From Massilia niastensis DSM 21313 (lineage in GTDB: Bacteria; Pseudomonadota; Gammaproteobacteria; Burkholderiales; Burkholderiaceae_D), in contig NZ_KB908078.1 of the NCBI RefSeq assembly GCF_000382345.1, positions 162,724 through 226,723 on the forward strand: a stretch of 64,000 bases of DNA, in the 5' to 3' direction. The position numbers and the translations under genes were made by a program. Numbering within the stretch: position 1 is the first letter of the stretch; every line of letters begins with the position of its first letter. Below are positions 21,065 to 29,957 of this stretch, one piece after another. A model generated the notes under the pieces. The model was not told the DNA's origin. It worked only from the letters and a program-made list of their open reading frames with translations, and made no database searches.

Positions 21065-23098
21065 ATGAATCTATTTTTTGAAGAGTCGGGCGACTTCAAG
21101 GTCGGCGCCGTACTGTCGCAGGCCGGCGAGGCTTACCAGGTCGAGATGCCGAGCGGGAAACGCACCAAGGTCAAGGCGAAGGACGTGCTGCTGCAGTTCG
21201 ACAAGCCGGAACCGCAAGCCCTGCTGGACGCCGCCAAGGGCATCGCCGCCGAGGTCGACCTCGACTTCCTGTGGGAAGTGGCGGGCGCCGAGGAATTCGG
21301 CTTCGCCGAGCTGGGCGCCGAATACTTCGGCCATGCGCCGCTGCCGTTCGAGGCCGCCGGCCTGGTGCTGGCGCTGCACGGCGCGCCGATCTATTTCTAT
21401 AAAAAGGGCCGCGGACGCTACAAGGCCGCGCCCGAGCAGTCGCTGAAGGCGGCGCTGGCCGGCATCGAGAAGAAGAAGCAGCAGGCGATCATCCAGGCCG
21501 GCTATGTGGACGAGCTGAAGGCGGGCAAGCTGCCGCAGGCCATGCAGGCGCTGGTGCAGCAGCTGCTGTTCAAGCCGGACAAGAACACCATCGAATACAA
21601 GGCGCTGGAAACGGCCGCCGACGAGATGCAGACCACGGCCCAGCGCCTGATGCTGGCCAACGGCGGCCTGGCCTCGCCCAAGGAACTGCACATGGCGCGC
21701 TTCCTGTTCGAGCACTTCCCGCGCGGCGCCGGCTTCCCGCCGGTGGATGTGCCGAAGGCGCCCGCCGACCTGCCGCTGGCCGACGTGGCCGCGTTCTCGA
21801 TCGACGACGTGACCACCACCGAGATCGACGATGCGTTCTCGGTGGTGAAGCTGGAGGATGGCACCGTGCGCGTGGGTATCCACATCGCGGCCCCGGGCCT
21901 GGGCATCCGCCCGGACGACGCCATCGACAAGATCGCGCGCACCCGCATGTCGACCGTGTATATGCCGGGCGACAAGATCACCATGCTGCCGGACGAGGTG
22001 GTCGACGCCTTCACCCTGGCCGAGGGCAACGATTGCCCGGCGCTGTCGCTGTACGCGGTGCTCAACCCGGGCGACTGGTCGGTGGTCTCGACCACCACCC
22101 GCGCCGAGCGCGTGCCGGTCAAGAGCAACCTGCGCCACAACGACCTCGACGAGGTGGTCAACGAAGAGACCCTGAATAGCGGCGCGGGCGAGTATCCGCA
22201 CAAGGAAGAGCTGGGCCTGCTGTGGCAGTGGGCGCTGGCGCTGGAAGCGGGCCGCATGAAGAAGCGCGAAGCCTTTGGCCTGAAGCCGGAGCAGGCGAAC
22301 CGCGTCGACTTCAACTTCTACGTCGAGGACGACGTGGTGACCATCCTGCGCCGCAAGCGCGGCGCGCCGCTGGACAAGATCGTGGCCGAGCTGATGATCT
22401 TCGCGAACAGCACCTGGGGCAAGCTGCTGCACGACTCGGGCGTGCCGGGCATCTACCGTTCGCAGGCACCGGGCGCCGGCGGCTGGAACGCCAAGCTGCA
22501 GGTGCGCATGGTGACGCACGCGGCCCCGCACCAGGGCCTGGGCGTGGACCAGTACGCGTGGAGCACCTCGCCGCTGCGCCGCTACACGGACCTGGTGAAC
22601 CAGTGGCAGATCCTGGCCTGCGCCTCGAACGGCGTGACCGCGCCGCTGGTGGCGCCGTTCAAGCACCGCGACGCGACCCTGTTCTCGATCGTGTCGGCGT
22701 TCGACGCGGCGTATTCCGCGTACAACGACTTCCAGCAGAACATGGAACGCTACTGGTGCCTGCGCTGGCTGGGCCAGGAGCAGGCGAAGCAGGTCGAGGC
22801 CGTGGTGCTGAAGGACGAGATCGTGCGCCTGGCCGAGGTCCCGCTGGTGGTGCGCCTGGCCGGCATGACCCAGGTGGCGCGCGGGGCGCAGGTGCGCCTG
22901 GATATCGTGCGCTGGGACGAGGTCGACCTGACGCTGGAGGCGCGCCTGCTCGAAGTGGCGGCCGTGGCGCCGGATGCCGCGCTGGCGCTCGAGGATGAGG
23001 AAGAGGGCGATACCGGGGAAGCGGCTGCGACCGAAGCGGTCGAGGCCGAGGGAGCGGTGACGGTGGTGGATACGGGGACGGAGCAGGCGGCGTCGTAA
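21065..23098 (+). CDS. RNB-domain exoribonuclease (RNase II/R-like)
   Basis: 3'-5' exoribonuclease of 677 residues. The RNB catalytic domain begins near FSIDDVTTTEIDDAFSV, which holds the conserved acidic residues that bind Mg, and continues through MSTVYMPGDKITMLPDEVV and WSTSPLRRYTDLVNQ. The N-terminal part is shorter than in E. coli RNase R and the C-terminal 40 residues are acidic and Ala-rich instead of a basic tail. It starts one base after the ubiC stop region and is followed by a REP-like hairpin. Confidence 0.92.
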   Translation: MNLFFEESGDFKVGAVLSQAGEAYQVEMPSGKRTKVKAKDVLLQFDKPEPQALLDAAKGIAAEVDLDFLWEVAGAEEFGFAELGAEYFGHAPLPFEAAGLVLALHGAPIYFYKKGRGRYKAAPEQSLKAALAGIEKKKQQAIIQAGYVDELKAGKLPQAMQALVQQLLFKPDKNTIEYKALETAADEMQTTAQRLMLANGGLASPKELHMARFLFEHFPRGAGFPPVDVPKAPADLPLADVAAFSIDDVTTTEIDDAFSVVKLEDGTVRVGIHIAAPGLGIRPDDAIDKIARTRMSTVYMPGDKITMLPDEVVDAFTLAEGNDCPALSLYAVLNPGDWSVVSTTTRAERVPVKSNLRHNDLDEVVNEETLNSGAGEYPHKEELGLLWQWALALEAGRMKKREAFGLKPEQANRVDFNFYVEDDVVTILRRKRGAPLDKIVAELMIFANSTWGKLLHDSGVPGIYRSQAPGAGGWNAKLQVRMVTHAAPHQGLGVDQYAWSTSPLRRYTDLVNQWQILACASNGVTAPLVAPFKHRDATLFSIVSAFDAAYSAYNDFQQNMERYWCLRWLGQEQAKQVEAVVLKDEIVRLAEVPLVVRLAGMTQVARGAQVRLDIVRWDEVDLTLEARLLEVAAVAPDAALALEDEEEGDTGEAAATEAVEAEGAVTVVDTGTEQAAS

Positions 23099-23108
23099 AG
23101 CCGTGGCA

Positions 23109-23140
23109 GGGTGGACGGGTTCTCCCGTCCACGCTACGCC
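23109..23140. repeat. REP-like palindrome after the ribonuclease gene
   Basis: GTGGACGGG (23111-23119) pairs with CCCGTCCAC (23124-23132) and is followed by GCTACG, the same layout as at 26775, 44976 and 63622. A second hairpin, ATTGGC/GCCAAT, lies just downstream (23145-23161). Confidence 0.7.
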
Positions 23141-23271
23141 CACCATTGGCAAAACGCCAATGTATCAACACCTGACTGTTGCACCCACGCCTTATCCCTC
23201 CCTACCCGCCCACTGGCGCGGTAGAATGATTAAATTCCCTGATTCAACAGCCCCTCCGGCCCCTGCTGCGC

Positions 23272-24156
23272 GTGACGTATTCCCGACAAAACCGCCCCCT
23301 GATCATTGCCCTGGCCGTTTCCGTGGTGGCGCACGCGGCGCTGCTGGCGGTCCGTTTCGCCGCGCCCGACGCCTTCCGCCAGCAGCCGGCCGACCCCGGC
23401 CTGGAAGTGGTGCTGGTCAATGCCAGGCACGCCAAGGCCCCCGCCAAGGCCGACGCCCTGGCCCAGGCCAACCTCGACGGCGGCGGCAGCGCCGACGCGG
23501 GGCGCGCCAAGTCGCCGCTGCCGGACCTGCGCAAGGTCGAGGATGGCGACAGCATCAAGGCCCTGCAGCGCCGCATCGCCGAACTGGAACAGCAGCAGCA
23601 GGACGTGCTCACCCGCGCCCGCCGCTCGCAGTTCACCGCGCCCGCGCTGACCGAAAAGGACAAGCCCGACCCCACCCGTACCGGCGCCGACAACCTCGAT
23701 ACCAGCCGCGCGATCTCGCGCAGCGCGGCCGAGATCTTCGAGCGCATCGAAGAGGAAAACCGGCGCCCCAAGCGCACCCAGATCACCCCCAGCACGCGCC
23801 AGGTCGGCTACGCGCTGTACTATAAAGAGATGCAGAAGCGGGTCGAGGAAGTCGGCACGCTCAACTTCCCGCAGCAGAGCGGGCGCAAGCTGTACGGCGA
23901 ACTGGTGGTCTACATCCCGGTCTTCCAGGACGGCAGCCTGTACCTGAAGGACGGCGGCCCGCGCATCGAACGCAGTTCGGGCAGCGCGGCGCTGGACAAG
24001 GCGGCGCTGGAGATCGTGCGCCGCGCCGCGCCGTTCGGCAGCTTCCCGGCCAACATGCGCACGCAGGGCAAGGACGACCTATGGGAAGTGTTCACCCGCT
24101 TCCGTTTCACCCGAGAGGAAAAAATGCAGGCAGAACTCCGAGGAGGCGGCGCATGA
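23272..24156 (+). CDS. TonB-like energy-transducer protein
   Basis: Inner-membrane protein of 294 residues. A single N-terminal helix (PLIIALAVSVVAHAALLAVRF) is followed by a long charged and coiled-coil-like periplasmic stretch (LQRRIAELEQQQQD) and a C-terminal TonB-type domain with VVYIPVFQDGSLYLKDGGPRI. Unlike classic TonB it lacks a clear Pro-rich spacer. Start GTG 23272 is chosen since it places the helix near the N-terminus. It overlaps aroE by 4 bases. Confidence 0.83.
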   Translation: MTYSRQNRPLIIALAVSVVAHAALLAVRFAAPDAFRQQPADPGLEVVLVNARHAKAPAKADALAQANLDGGGSADAGRAKSPLPDLRKVEDGDSIKALQRRIAELEQQQQDVLTRARRSQFTAPALTEKDKPDPTRTGADNLDTSRAISRSAAEIFERIEEENRRPKRTQITPSTRQVGYALYYKEMQKRVEEVGTLNFPQQSGRKLYGELVVYIPVFQDGSLYLKDGGPRIERSSGSAALDKAALEIVRRAAPFGSFPANMRTQGKDDLWEVFTRFRFTREEKMQAELRGGGA

Positions 24157-24962
24157 GCGACCGTTATTGCGTCATCGGCAATCCGATCGCACACAGCAAA
24201 TCCCCCCAGATCCACGCCGCCTTCGCGGCCCGGACCGGCCAGGAACTGGACTACGAGCGCTGCCTGGCGCCGCTCGACGGCTTCGAGGCCACGGTGCGCC
24301 GCCTCGTCGACGAAGGCTACCGCGGCGCCAACGTCACCGTGCCCTTCAAGCTGGAGGCGGCGAAGCTGGCCACCCGCTTGTCCGAGCGGGCGCGCGCCGC
24401 CGGCGCCGTCAACACCCTGGTGTTCGCGGATGGCGAGATCGCCGGCGACAACACCGACGGTCCGGGCCTGGTGGCCGACATCGTGCGCAACGCCGGCGTG
24501 GCCCTGGGTGGCAAGCGCATCCTGCTGCTGGGCGCGGGCGGCGCCGCGCGCGGCGTGATGCTGCCGCTGCTGCTCGAAGACCCGCGCGAGATCGTGGTGG
24601 CCAACCGCACCCTCGCCACCGCCGAGGCGATGGCGCGTGATTTCGCGGCCTACGCCGAGCGCATCGCCGTGCGCGGCTTCGCGGACGTGGAGGGCGGCTT
24701 CGACGTCGTCATCAACGCCACCTCGGCCAGCCTGGCGGCCGACGTGCCGCCGGTGCCCGACAGCGTTTTTTGCCAGGGCACCCTCGCATTGGATATGATG
24801 TACGGAAATAAACCGACCGTGTACATGGACTTCGCGGCGGCCCGCGGCGCGGTTGTACGCGACGGCCTGGGCATGCTGGTGGAGCAGGCGGCCGAAGCCT
24901 TCGCCCTGTGGCGCGGGGTGAGGCCGGACACGGCGGACGTCCTGAACTCGATGCGCCAATAA
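24153..24962 (+). CDS. aroE: Shikimate dehydrogenase
   Basis: NADP-dependent enzyme of 269 residues that reduces 3-dehydroshikimate to shikimate. The substrate domain starts CVIGNPIAHSKSPQIHAAF and has GANVTVPFK with the catalytic Lys; the nucleotide domain has LLLGAGGAARGV and VVANRT. AGGAGG at 24141-24146 precedes ATG 24153, inside the end of the TonB-like gene. It supplies the next pathway step after aroQ, which is 7 kb away on the other strand. Confidence 0.97.
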   Translation: MSDRYCVIGNPIAHSKSPQIHAAFAARTGQELDYERCLAPLDGFEATVRRLVDEGYRGANVTVPFKLEAAKLATRLSERARAAGAVNTLVFADGEIAGDNTDGPGLVADIVRNAGVALGGKRILLLGAGGAARGVMLPLLLEDPREIVVANRTLATAEAMARDFAAYAERIAVRGFADVEGGFDVVINATSASLAADVPPVPDSVFCQGTLALDMMYGNKPTVYMDFAAARGAVVRDGLGMLVEQAAEAFALWRGVRPDTADVLNSMRQ

Positions 24963-24972
24963 TCGATAAGAA

Positions 24973-25686
24973 ATGAGCAAAACGCACAAGGGCCCGGCGC
25001 CGCGCCGCTGGCTCAAGTGGATCTTCCTCGGCCCGCTGCTGCTGGTGCTGGCGATCCAGTTGTACTTCTTCGTCATGGTGTGCTGGTATGCGGTGTTCAA
25101 CCCGTCCTCGACCAGTTTCATGCGCCAGCAGCTGTCCGCGCTGCAGGAGAAGAACCCGAATGCGAAGCTCAAGCACCAGTGGGTGTCCTACGAGCGCATC
25201 TCGACCAGCCTCAAGCGCGCCGTGGTGGCTTCCGAGGACGCCAATTTCGCCGACCACGACGGCGTCGACTGGGAAGCGCTGGAGCGCGCCTACGAGCGCA
25301 ACAACCGCCGCGCCAAGGTGGTTGGCGGCGGCTCGACCATCACCCAGCAGCTGGCCAAGAACCTGTTCCTGTCCGGCTCGCGCAGCTACCTGCGCAAGGC
25401 CCAGGAAATGGTGATCGCCTTCATGCTGGAGACCGTGATGAGCAAGAAGCGCATCCTCGAGGTCTACCTGAACGTGGTCGAATTCGGCCGCGGCGTGTTC
25501 GGCGCCGAAGCGGCGGCGCGCTACTACTACAAGACCTCGGCGGCCGGCCTGTCGTCCGCGCAGGCGGCGCGCCTGGCGGTCATGCTGCCCAACCCGCGCT
25601 ACTACGACAGGCACCGCAGCACGGGCTACCTGGTGCGCCGTACCAATGCGATCCAGCGCCAGATGCGCTTTGCGGAGCTGCCCTAG
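24973..25686 (+). CDS. mtgA: Monofunctional biosynthetic peptidoglycan transglycosylase
   Basis: GT51 enzyme of 237 residues that polymerises lipid II into glycan chains at the outer face of the inner membrane. An N-terminal helix (WIFLGPLLLVLAIQLYFFVM) anchors it. The catalytic Glu lies in VVASEDANFADHDG, followed by GGSTITQQLAKNLFLS and the second Glu region RILEVYLNVVEFG. It lacks a transpeptidase domain. It begins 10 bases after aroE. Confidence 0.97.
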   Translation: MSKTHKGPAPRRWLKWIFLGPLLLVLAIQLYFFVMVCWYAVFNPSSTSFMRQQLSALQEKNPNAKLKHQWVSYERISTSLKRAVVASEDANFADHDGVDWEALERAYERNNRRAKVVGGGSTITQQLAKNLFLSGSRSYLRKAQEMVIAFMLETVMSKKRILEVYLNVVEFGRGVFGAEAAARYYYKTSAAGLSSAQAARLAVMLPNPRYYDRHRSTGYLVRRTNAIQRQMRFAELP

Positions 25687-25812
25687 TCCCGCCAGGCCCT
25701 TGAGCGCCCTGAAACGCCGGATTTCCGCCCCAATTTGTCGTGACGGGGTGGCCGCGTCCGGGGGTTACGGGTACACTTGCGCTAGTTTCGAATCCGGCCG
25801 AGAAAACAGCGC

Positions 25813-26778
25813 ATGATCAACGTATTTGTCCTACAAAATGGCCGACTGAACCAGGTAAGCATCGCTTCGCGCGAAGATCTCGAGAACGTTTCTCCGGTCT
25901 GGGTCGACCTCACCGACCCGACCGAGGACGAGCGCATCTGGGTGAAAACCATGTATGGCGTCACCCTGCCGGGCGAGGACGAGGTCCAGGATATCGAAGC
26001 GTCGGCGCGCTACTACGAAGCCGAGAACGGCGACCTGCACCTGCGCACCGACTTCCTGCTCGAGGAAGACGACGGTCCGGCGCGGGTCGTGACGGTCGCC
26101 TTCATCCTGTCCGGCAAAAAACTGTTTTCGGTACATAACGACGACCTGCCGGTGTTCCGGCTGGTGCGCATGCGCGCGCGTTCGCGCCCGGGTTCGATCG
26201 AAGACTACATGGACGTGCTGCTCGACCTGTACGCGACCGACGCCGAGTATTCGGCGGATGCGCTGGAGGGTATCTACGAGAGCCTGGAAGAGGTCTCCAC
26301 GCGCGTGCTGCAGAAGGAATTCACCGACCAGGACGCCGCCGCGGCGCTGAACGCGATCGCGCACGAGGAAGACTTGAACGGCCGCATCCGCCGCAACATG
26401 ATGGACACGCGGCGCGCGGTCAGCTTCCTGATGCGCGGCCGATTGCTGAACGCCGACCAGTTCGAGGAAGCGCGCCAGATCCTGCGCGACATCGAATCGC
26501 TGGACGGCCACACGTCCTTCCTGTTCGACAAGGTGAACTTCCTGATGGACGCCACCGTCGGCTTCATCAACATTAACCAGAACAAGATCATCAAGATCTT
26601 CTCGGTGGCCTCGGTGTCCTTCCTGCCGCCGACCCTGATCGCGAGCGTCTACGGCATGAACTTCGACATCCTGCCGGAACTGAACTGGCGCTTCGGCTAT
26701 CCGTTCGCGCTGACCCTGATGGCGGCCTGCGGGATCGCGCCGCTGTGGTATTTCCACAAGCGCGGCTGGCTGAAGTAG
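25813..26778 (+). CDS. corA: Magnesium/cobalt transport protein CorA
   Basis: Pentameric divalent-cation channel of 321 residues with a large cytoplasmic domain and two C-terminal membrane helices. The selectivity motif YGMNF sits at the end of the first helix (SVSFLPPTLIASVYGMNF), and the protein ends with the usual basic tail (HKRGWLK). Its TAG stop codon is part of the GTAGGG edge of a REP-like element. A strong terminator follows at 26894. Confidence 0.96.
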   Translation: MINVFVLQNGRLNQVSIASREDLENVSPVWVDLTDPTEDERIWVKTMYGVTLPGEDEVQDIEASARYYEAENGDLHLRTDFLLEEDDGPARVVTVAFILSGKKLFSVHNDDLPVFRLVRMRARSRPGSIEDYMDVLLDLYATDAEYSADALEGIYESLEEVSTRVLQKEFTDQDAAAALNAIAHEEDLNGRIRRNMMDTRRAVSFLMRGRLLNADQFEEARQILRDIESLDGHTSFLFDKVNFLMDATVGFININQNKIIKIFSVASVSFLPPTLIASVYGMNFDILPELNWRFGYPFALTLMAACGIAPLWYFHKRGWLK

Positions 26779-26887
26779 GGTGGACGGCTATGCCGTCCAC
26801 GCGGTGATCGTTATCGGCACCGATGCCGGACGCGATGATCTCGCCTCTAGCTACCACCGCGTGGGCGGGAAACCCGCCCACCCTACG
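26775..26887. repeat. Pair of inverted REP-like palindromes overlapping the corA stop
   Basis: The first unit, GTAGGGTGGACGGC-tat-GCCGTCCACGCGGTG, begins at 26775 and includes the corA TAG stop. The second, CACCGCGTGGGCGGG-aaa-CCCGCCCACCCTACG, ends near 26887 and is in inverse orientation. The pair closely resembles the one at 63622-63721. Confidence 0.8.
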
Positions 26888-26893
26888 CAGAAG

Positions 26894-26925
26894 CGGGCGG
26901 TGAAGACTCACCGCCCGTTTTTTTT
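26894..26925 (+). terminator. Rho-independent terminator after corA
   Basis: CGGGCGGTGA pairs with TCACCGCCCG around a three-base loop and is followed by nine T, directly before the hemL stop at 26929 on the other strand. Confidence 0.92.
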
Positions 26926-26928
26926 ACC

Positions 26929-28227
26929 TCAGGCCAGGCGCGCGAACACCCGGCGCGCGGCGGCGACGGTTTCCTCGATCACGGCGTCGTCGTGCTGGAT
27001 CGAGACGAAGCCCGCTTCGAACATCGCCGGCGCGAAGTACACGCCTTCCTCCAGCATGCCGTGGAAGAAGCGGTTGAAGCGATCCTTGTCGCCGGCCATC
27101 ATCTGGGCGTAGGTCGACGGGACCGTGGCCGAGAAGTACATGCCGAACATGCCGCCCACCGAGTCGGCGCAGAAGGCGATGCCCGCTTCGCGCGCCGCCG
27201 TCGCCAGGCCGTCGACCAGCTTGGCGGCCTGGGCGCCCAGCCGCTCGTAGAAGCCCGGCTCCTGCACCAGCTTCAGGGTGGTCATGCCGGCCGCCACCGC
27301 GACCGGGTTGCCCGACAGGGTGCCGGCCTGGTAGACCGGGCCGATCGGCGCCATCTTCTGCATCAGGTCCGCGCGGCCGCCGAAGGCCGCGACCGGCATG
27401 CCGCCGCCGATCACCTTTCCCAGCGCGGTCAGGTCCGGGGCGATGCCGTACATTTCCTGGGCGCCGCCGAGGCCGACGCGGAAGCCGCACATCACTTCGT
27501 CGAAGATCAGCACGGCGCCGTGCTCGGTGCACAGCTCGCGCATGCGCTGCAGGAATTCCGGGGTGGCGCGGATCAGGTTCATGTTGCCCGCGACCGGCTC
27601 CACGATCACGCAGGCGATGGTGTCGCCCATCGACGCGAACGCGTCTTCCAGCTGCGGGACGTTGTTGTAGTCGAGGACCAGGGTGTGCTTGACGAAGTCT
27701 TCCGGCACGCCGGCCGAGGTCGGGTTGCCGAAGGTGAGCAGGCCGCTGCCCGCCTTGACCAGCAGCGAATCGGCGTGGCCGTGGTAGCAGCCCTCGAACT
27801 TGACGATCTTGTCGCGGCCGGTGGCGCCGCGCGCCAGGCGCAGGGCGCTCATGGTCGCCTCGGTGCCCGACGAGACCAGGCGCACCTGTTCGATCGACGG
27901 CAGCAGGCGGCAGATCTCCTCGGCGATCTCGATCTCGCCTTCGGTCGGCGCGCCGAACGACAGGCCGTTCGCCGCCGCATCCTGGACCGCCTTCACCACC
28001 TGCGGGTGGGCGTGGCCGAGGATGGCCGGGCCCCAGGAACCGATGTAGTCGATGTAGCGCTTGCCGTCGGCGTCCCAGAAGTACGGGCCTTCGGCGCGCG
28101 TGATGAAGCGCGGCGTGCCGCCGACCGAGCGGAAGGCGCGCACCGGCGAGTTGACGCCGCCGGGCGTCGACTGCTGGGCGCGGGCGAACAGGATGTCGTT
28201 CTTGGAGCTGGCTTGTTCTGTGGTCAT
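26929..28227 (-). CDS. hemL: Glutamate-1-semialdehyde 2,1-aminomutase
   Basis: PLP enzyme of 432 residues that makes 5-aminolevulinate in the C5 haem pathway. It has [15 protein letters not shown] near the start, [17 protein letters not shown], the [11 protein letters not shown] block with the PLP-binding Asp, and the Schiff-base Lys in [16 protein letters not shown]. The start is ATG 28227. thiD lies upstream on the same strand, separated by a region with a 43-bp tandem repeat. Confidence 0.97.
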   Translation of the reverse strand: MTTEQASSKNDILFARAQQSTPGGVNSPVRAFRSVGGTPRFITRAEGPYFWDADGKRYIDYIGSWGPAILGHAHPQVVKAVQDAAANGLSFGAPTEGEIEIAEEICRLLPSIEQVRLVSSGTEATMSALRLARGATGRDKIVKFEGCYHGHADSLLVKAGSGLLTFGNPTSAGVPEDFVKHTLVLDYNNVPQLEDAFASMGDTIACVIVEPVAGNMNLIRATPEFLQRMRELCTEHGAVLIFDEVMCGFRVGLGGAQEMYGIAPDLTALGKVIGGGMPVAAFGGRADLMQKMAPIGPVYQAGTLSGNPVAVAAGMTTLKLVQEPGFYERLGAQAAKLVDGLATAAREAGIAFCADSVGGMFGMYFSATVPSTYAQMMAGDKDRFNRFFHGMLEEGVYFAPAMFEAGFVSIQHDDAVIEETVAAARRVFARLA

Positions 28228-28270
28228 GGTCGAAAAAGAGAAGGAATCGCCCGCAGGCCGGAAGCCCTAC

Positions 28271-28363
28271 GGGCGGACAACGAAGAAATCGTCCGTCGGC
28301 ATACGGCGCCTACGGACGGACAACGAAGAAATCGTCCGTAGGCATACGGCGCCTACGGACGGA
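28271..28363. repeat. Two 43-bp tandem units, each a hairpin, overlapping the thiD stop
   Basis: Each unit contains an 11-bp arm, CGTCCGTAGGC (28333-28343) with GCCTACGGACG (28351-28361), and CGTCCGTCGGC (28290-28300, one mismatch) with GCCTACGGACG (28308-28318). The spacing is exactly 43 bases. Read from the thiD side each hairpin is followed by ATTTCTTCGTT, so they could act as tandem terminators. The thiD TAG (28353-28355, complement) lies inside the stem. Confidence 0.8.
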
Positions 28364-29159
28364 AGAACTTGTTGGGTATGAACTTGCCCATGCCGAAGCG
28401 CTGCGCATGTTCGAGCGCGCCGGTGGTGTATTCCTGGGCCGCGGCAAGCGCCGCCGGCGCGTCCAGCCCGCGCGCCATCAGGGCCGTGAAGGCCGCCGAA
28501 TAGGTGTTGCCGGCGCCGACGAAGGGCCCCGGCAGGTTGTTCCAGTCGACGCGCGCGACCACGCCGTCGCGATCGAACAGGGTGTTCGAGCACAGGCCCT
28601 TGTCGTCGCGGGTGCCGGTCACCAGCACGTACTGCAGGCCCGAGGAGGTCAGTTCGGCCACGTCTTCATCGAGGTTGCCGTCGCCGTCGCCGCCGTCGCG
28701 CCACATCTCGGCCATCCGGCCCAGCTCGTGCTGCGACAGGATCAGGACCGTCGCCTGCGGCGCCAGGATCGAGCGCAGCGCCGACAGCATCTCTTCGTCG
28801 CCCAGGCCCGAATCGGGCAGGGCGGACAGGAAGGGGTCGAGGATCAGGGGCGCGTCCGGATAGTCCGAGACGATTTCGGCGATCGCCGCCAGGTGCAGGG
28901 CGCTGGACACGGCGCCGACCTTGAAGGCGGCGATCGGCATGTCCTCGAGCAGGACCCGGGCCTGCTCGGCCATCCAGTCGCTGTCGACTTCATACATGTT
29001 CTCGACCCGGGCGCTGTCCGATACGAGGATCCCGGCCACTGCCGACAGGCCATGGCATCCGAGGGCGGCGAATGCGGCAAGGTCGGCCTGCACGCCGAGT
29101 GCGCCGACAGGGTCGGAAACGCCAAAAGTCAGGATAAGGGGTAACGGTTGGTTTTGCAC
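28353..29159 (-). CDS. thiD: Hydroxymethylpyrimidine/phosphomethylpyrimidine kinase
   Basis: Thiamine-pathway kinase of 268 residues, ribokinase-like fold. It shows LILTFGVSDPVGALGVQADL at the N-terminus, ALGCHGLSAVAGI, and the C-terminal ATP/anion-hole motif GPFVGAGNTYSAAFTALMA, in which GAGNTYSA stands in place of the usual GAGDTFSA; the Asp that normally serves as catalytic base is Asn here. That change leaves some doubt about the exact activity. The start is GTG 29159, without a clear ribosome site. Confidence 0.85.
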   Translation of the reverse strand: MQNQPLPLILTFGVSDPVGALGVQADLAAFAALGCHGLSAVAGILVSDSARVENMYEVDSDWMAEQARVLLEDMPIAAFKVGAVSSALHLAAIAEIVSDYPDAPLILDPFLSALPDSGLGDEEMLSALRSILAPQATVLILSQHELGRMAEMWRDGGDGDGNLDEDVAELTSSGLQYVLVTGTRDDKGLCSNTLFDRDGVVARVDWNNLPGPFVGAGNTYSAAFTALMARGLDAPAALAAAQEYTTGALEHAQRFGMGKFIPNKFFRP

Positions 29160-29215
29160 GACGGGTAGATTAAGATACCTGATTCCACATTTTACTACTT
29201 AGAAGGAACAATACT

Positions 29216-29404
29216 GTGAGTACTGAATCGACGGCGCCTTTCCAGACCTGGATGTGCCTGATCTGCGGCTGGGTGTATGACGAAGCCGCAGGCGCTCCCG
29301 AGGAAGGCATCGCGCCGGGAACGCGCTGGGCCGACGTGCCGATGAACTGGACCTGCCCGGAGTGCGGCGCCCGCAAGGACGACTTCGAAATGACCGAAAT
29401 CTGA
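29216..29404 (+). CDS. Rubredoxin
   Basis: Small iron electron-transfer protein of 62 residues. The two CxxC pairs (C14/C17 in WMCLICGW and C47/C50 in WTCPECGA) bind one iron, and the spacing and the aromatic residues match the family. The start is GTG 29216 with AAGGAA upstream. It is divergent from thiD and lies 117 bases before pilG; a rubredoxin at this spot is common in Burkholderiales, though its link to the Pil genes is not known. Confidence 0.95.
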   Translation: MSTESTAPFQTWMCLICGWVYDEAAGAPEEGIAPGTRWADVPMNWTCPECGARKDDFEMTEI

Positions 29405-29521
29405 ATCCGGAGATGAGCGCAGGCAGGAAGCAGCGTATCGATAGTTGACGCGCTGCAACACTTCCCGCACAAGCGGGGGGCGCTGTGCTATCGTGACGTT
29501 TCATGCCGAAGTGAAACGAAA

Positions 29522-29932
29522 ATGACGACATCGCCGCAACCGACGGGCCTGACCATCATGGTGATCGACGACAGCAGCACGATTCGCCGCTCCGCAGAGA
29601 TTTTCCTGAGCCAGGCCGGTTACCAGGTGGTGCTGGCCGAGGATGGCTTCGACGCGCTGGCCAAGATCAACGATCACCATCCTGCGCTGGTGTTCTGCGA
29701 CATCCTGATGCCGCGCCTGGACGGCTACCAGACCTGCGCGCTGATCAAGAAGAGCGCGCGCTTCCATGCCACCCCGGTGCTGATGCTGTCGTCCAAGGAT
29801 GGCCTGTTCGACCGCGCGCGCGGCGCGATGGTCGGCGCCAGCGCCTACCTGACCAAGCCGTTTTCCAAAGACAGCCTGCTGGCCGCCGTGCGCGAACACG
29901 CGACGCACGAGCATGACGCCGGCAAGTCCTGA
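29522..29932 (+). CDS. pilG: Twitching-motility response regulator PilG-like
   Basis: Single-domain CheY-like regulator of 136 residues. The acidic pair is in VIDDSS, the phospho-acceptor is Asp60 in VFCDILMPRLDG, and the conserved Lys112 is in YLTKPF. Gene order pilG-pilH-pilI-pilJ-chpA matches the Pil-Chp system, where PilG-type regulators promote type IV pilus extension. ATG 29522 gives a short unconserved N-terminal lead of about ten residues. Confidence 0.92.
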   Translation: MTTSPQPTGLTIMVIDDSSTIRRSAEIFLSQAGYQVVLAEDGFDALAKINDHHPALVFCDILMPRLDGYQTCALIKKSARFHATPVLMLSSKDGLFDRARGAMVGASAYLTKPFSKDSLLAAVREHATHEHDAGKS

Positions 29933-29957
29933 CCCCGAACCGATTCCGGAGCCGTAC

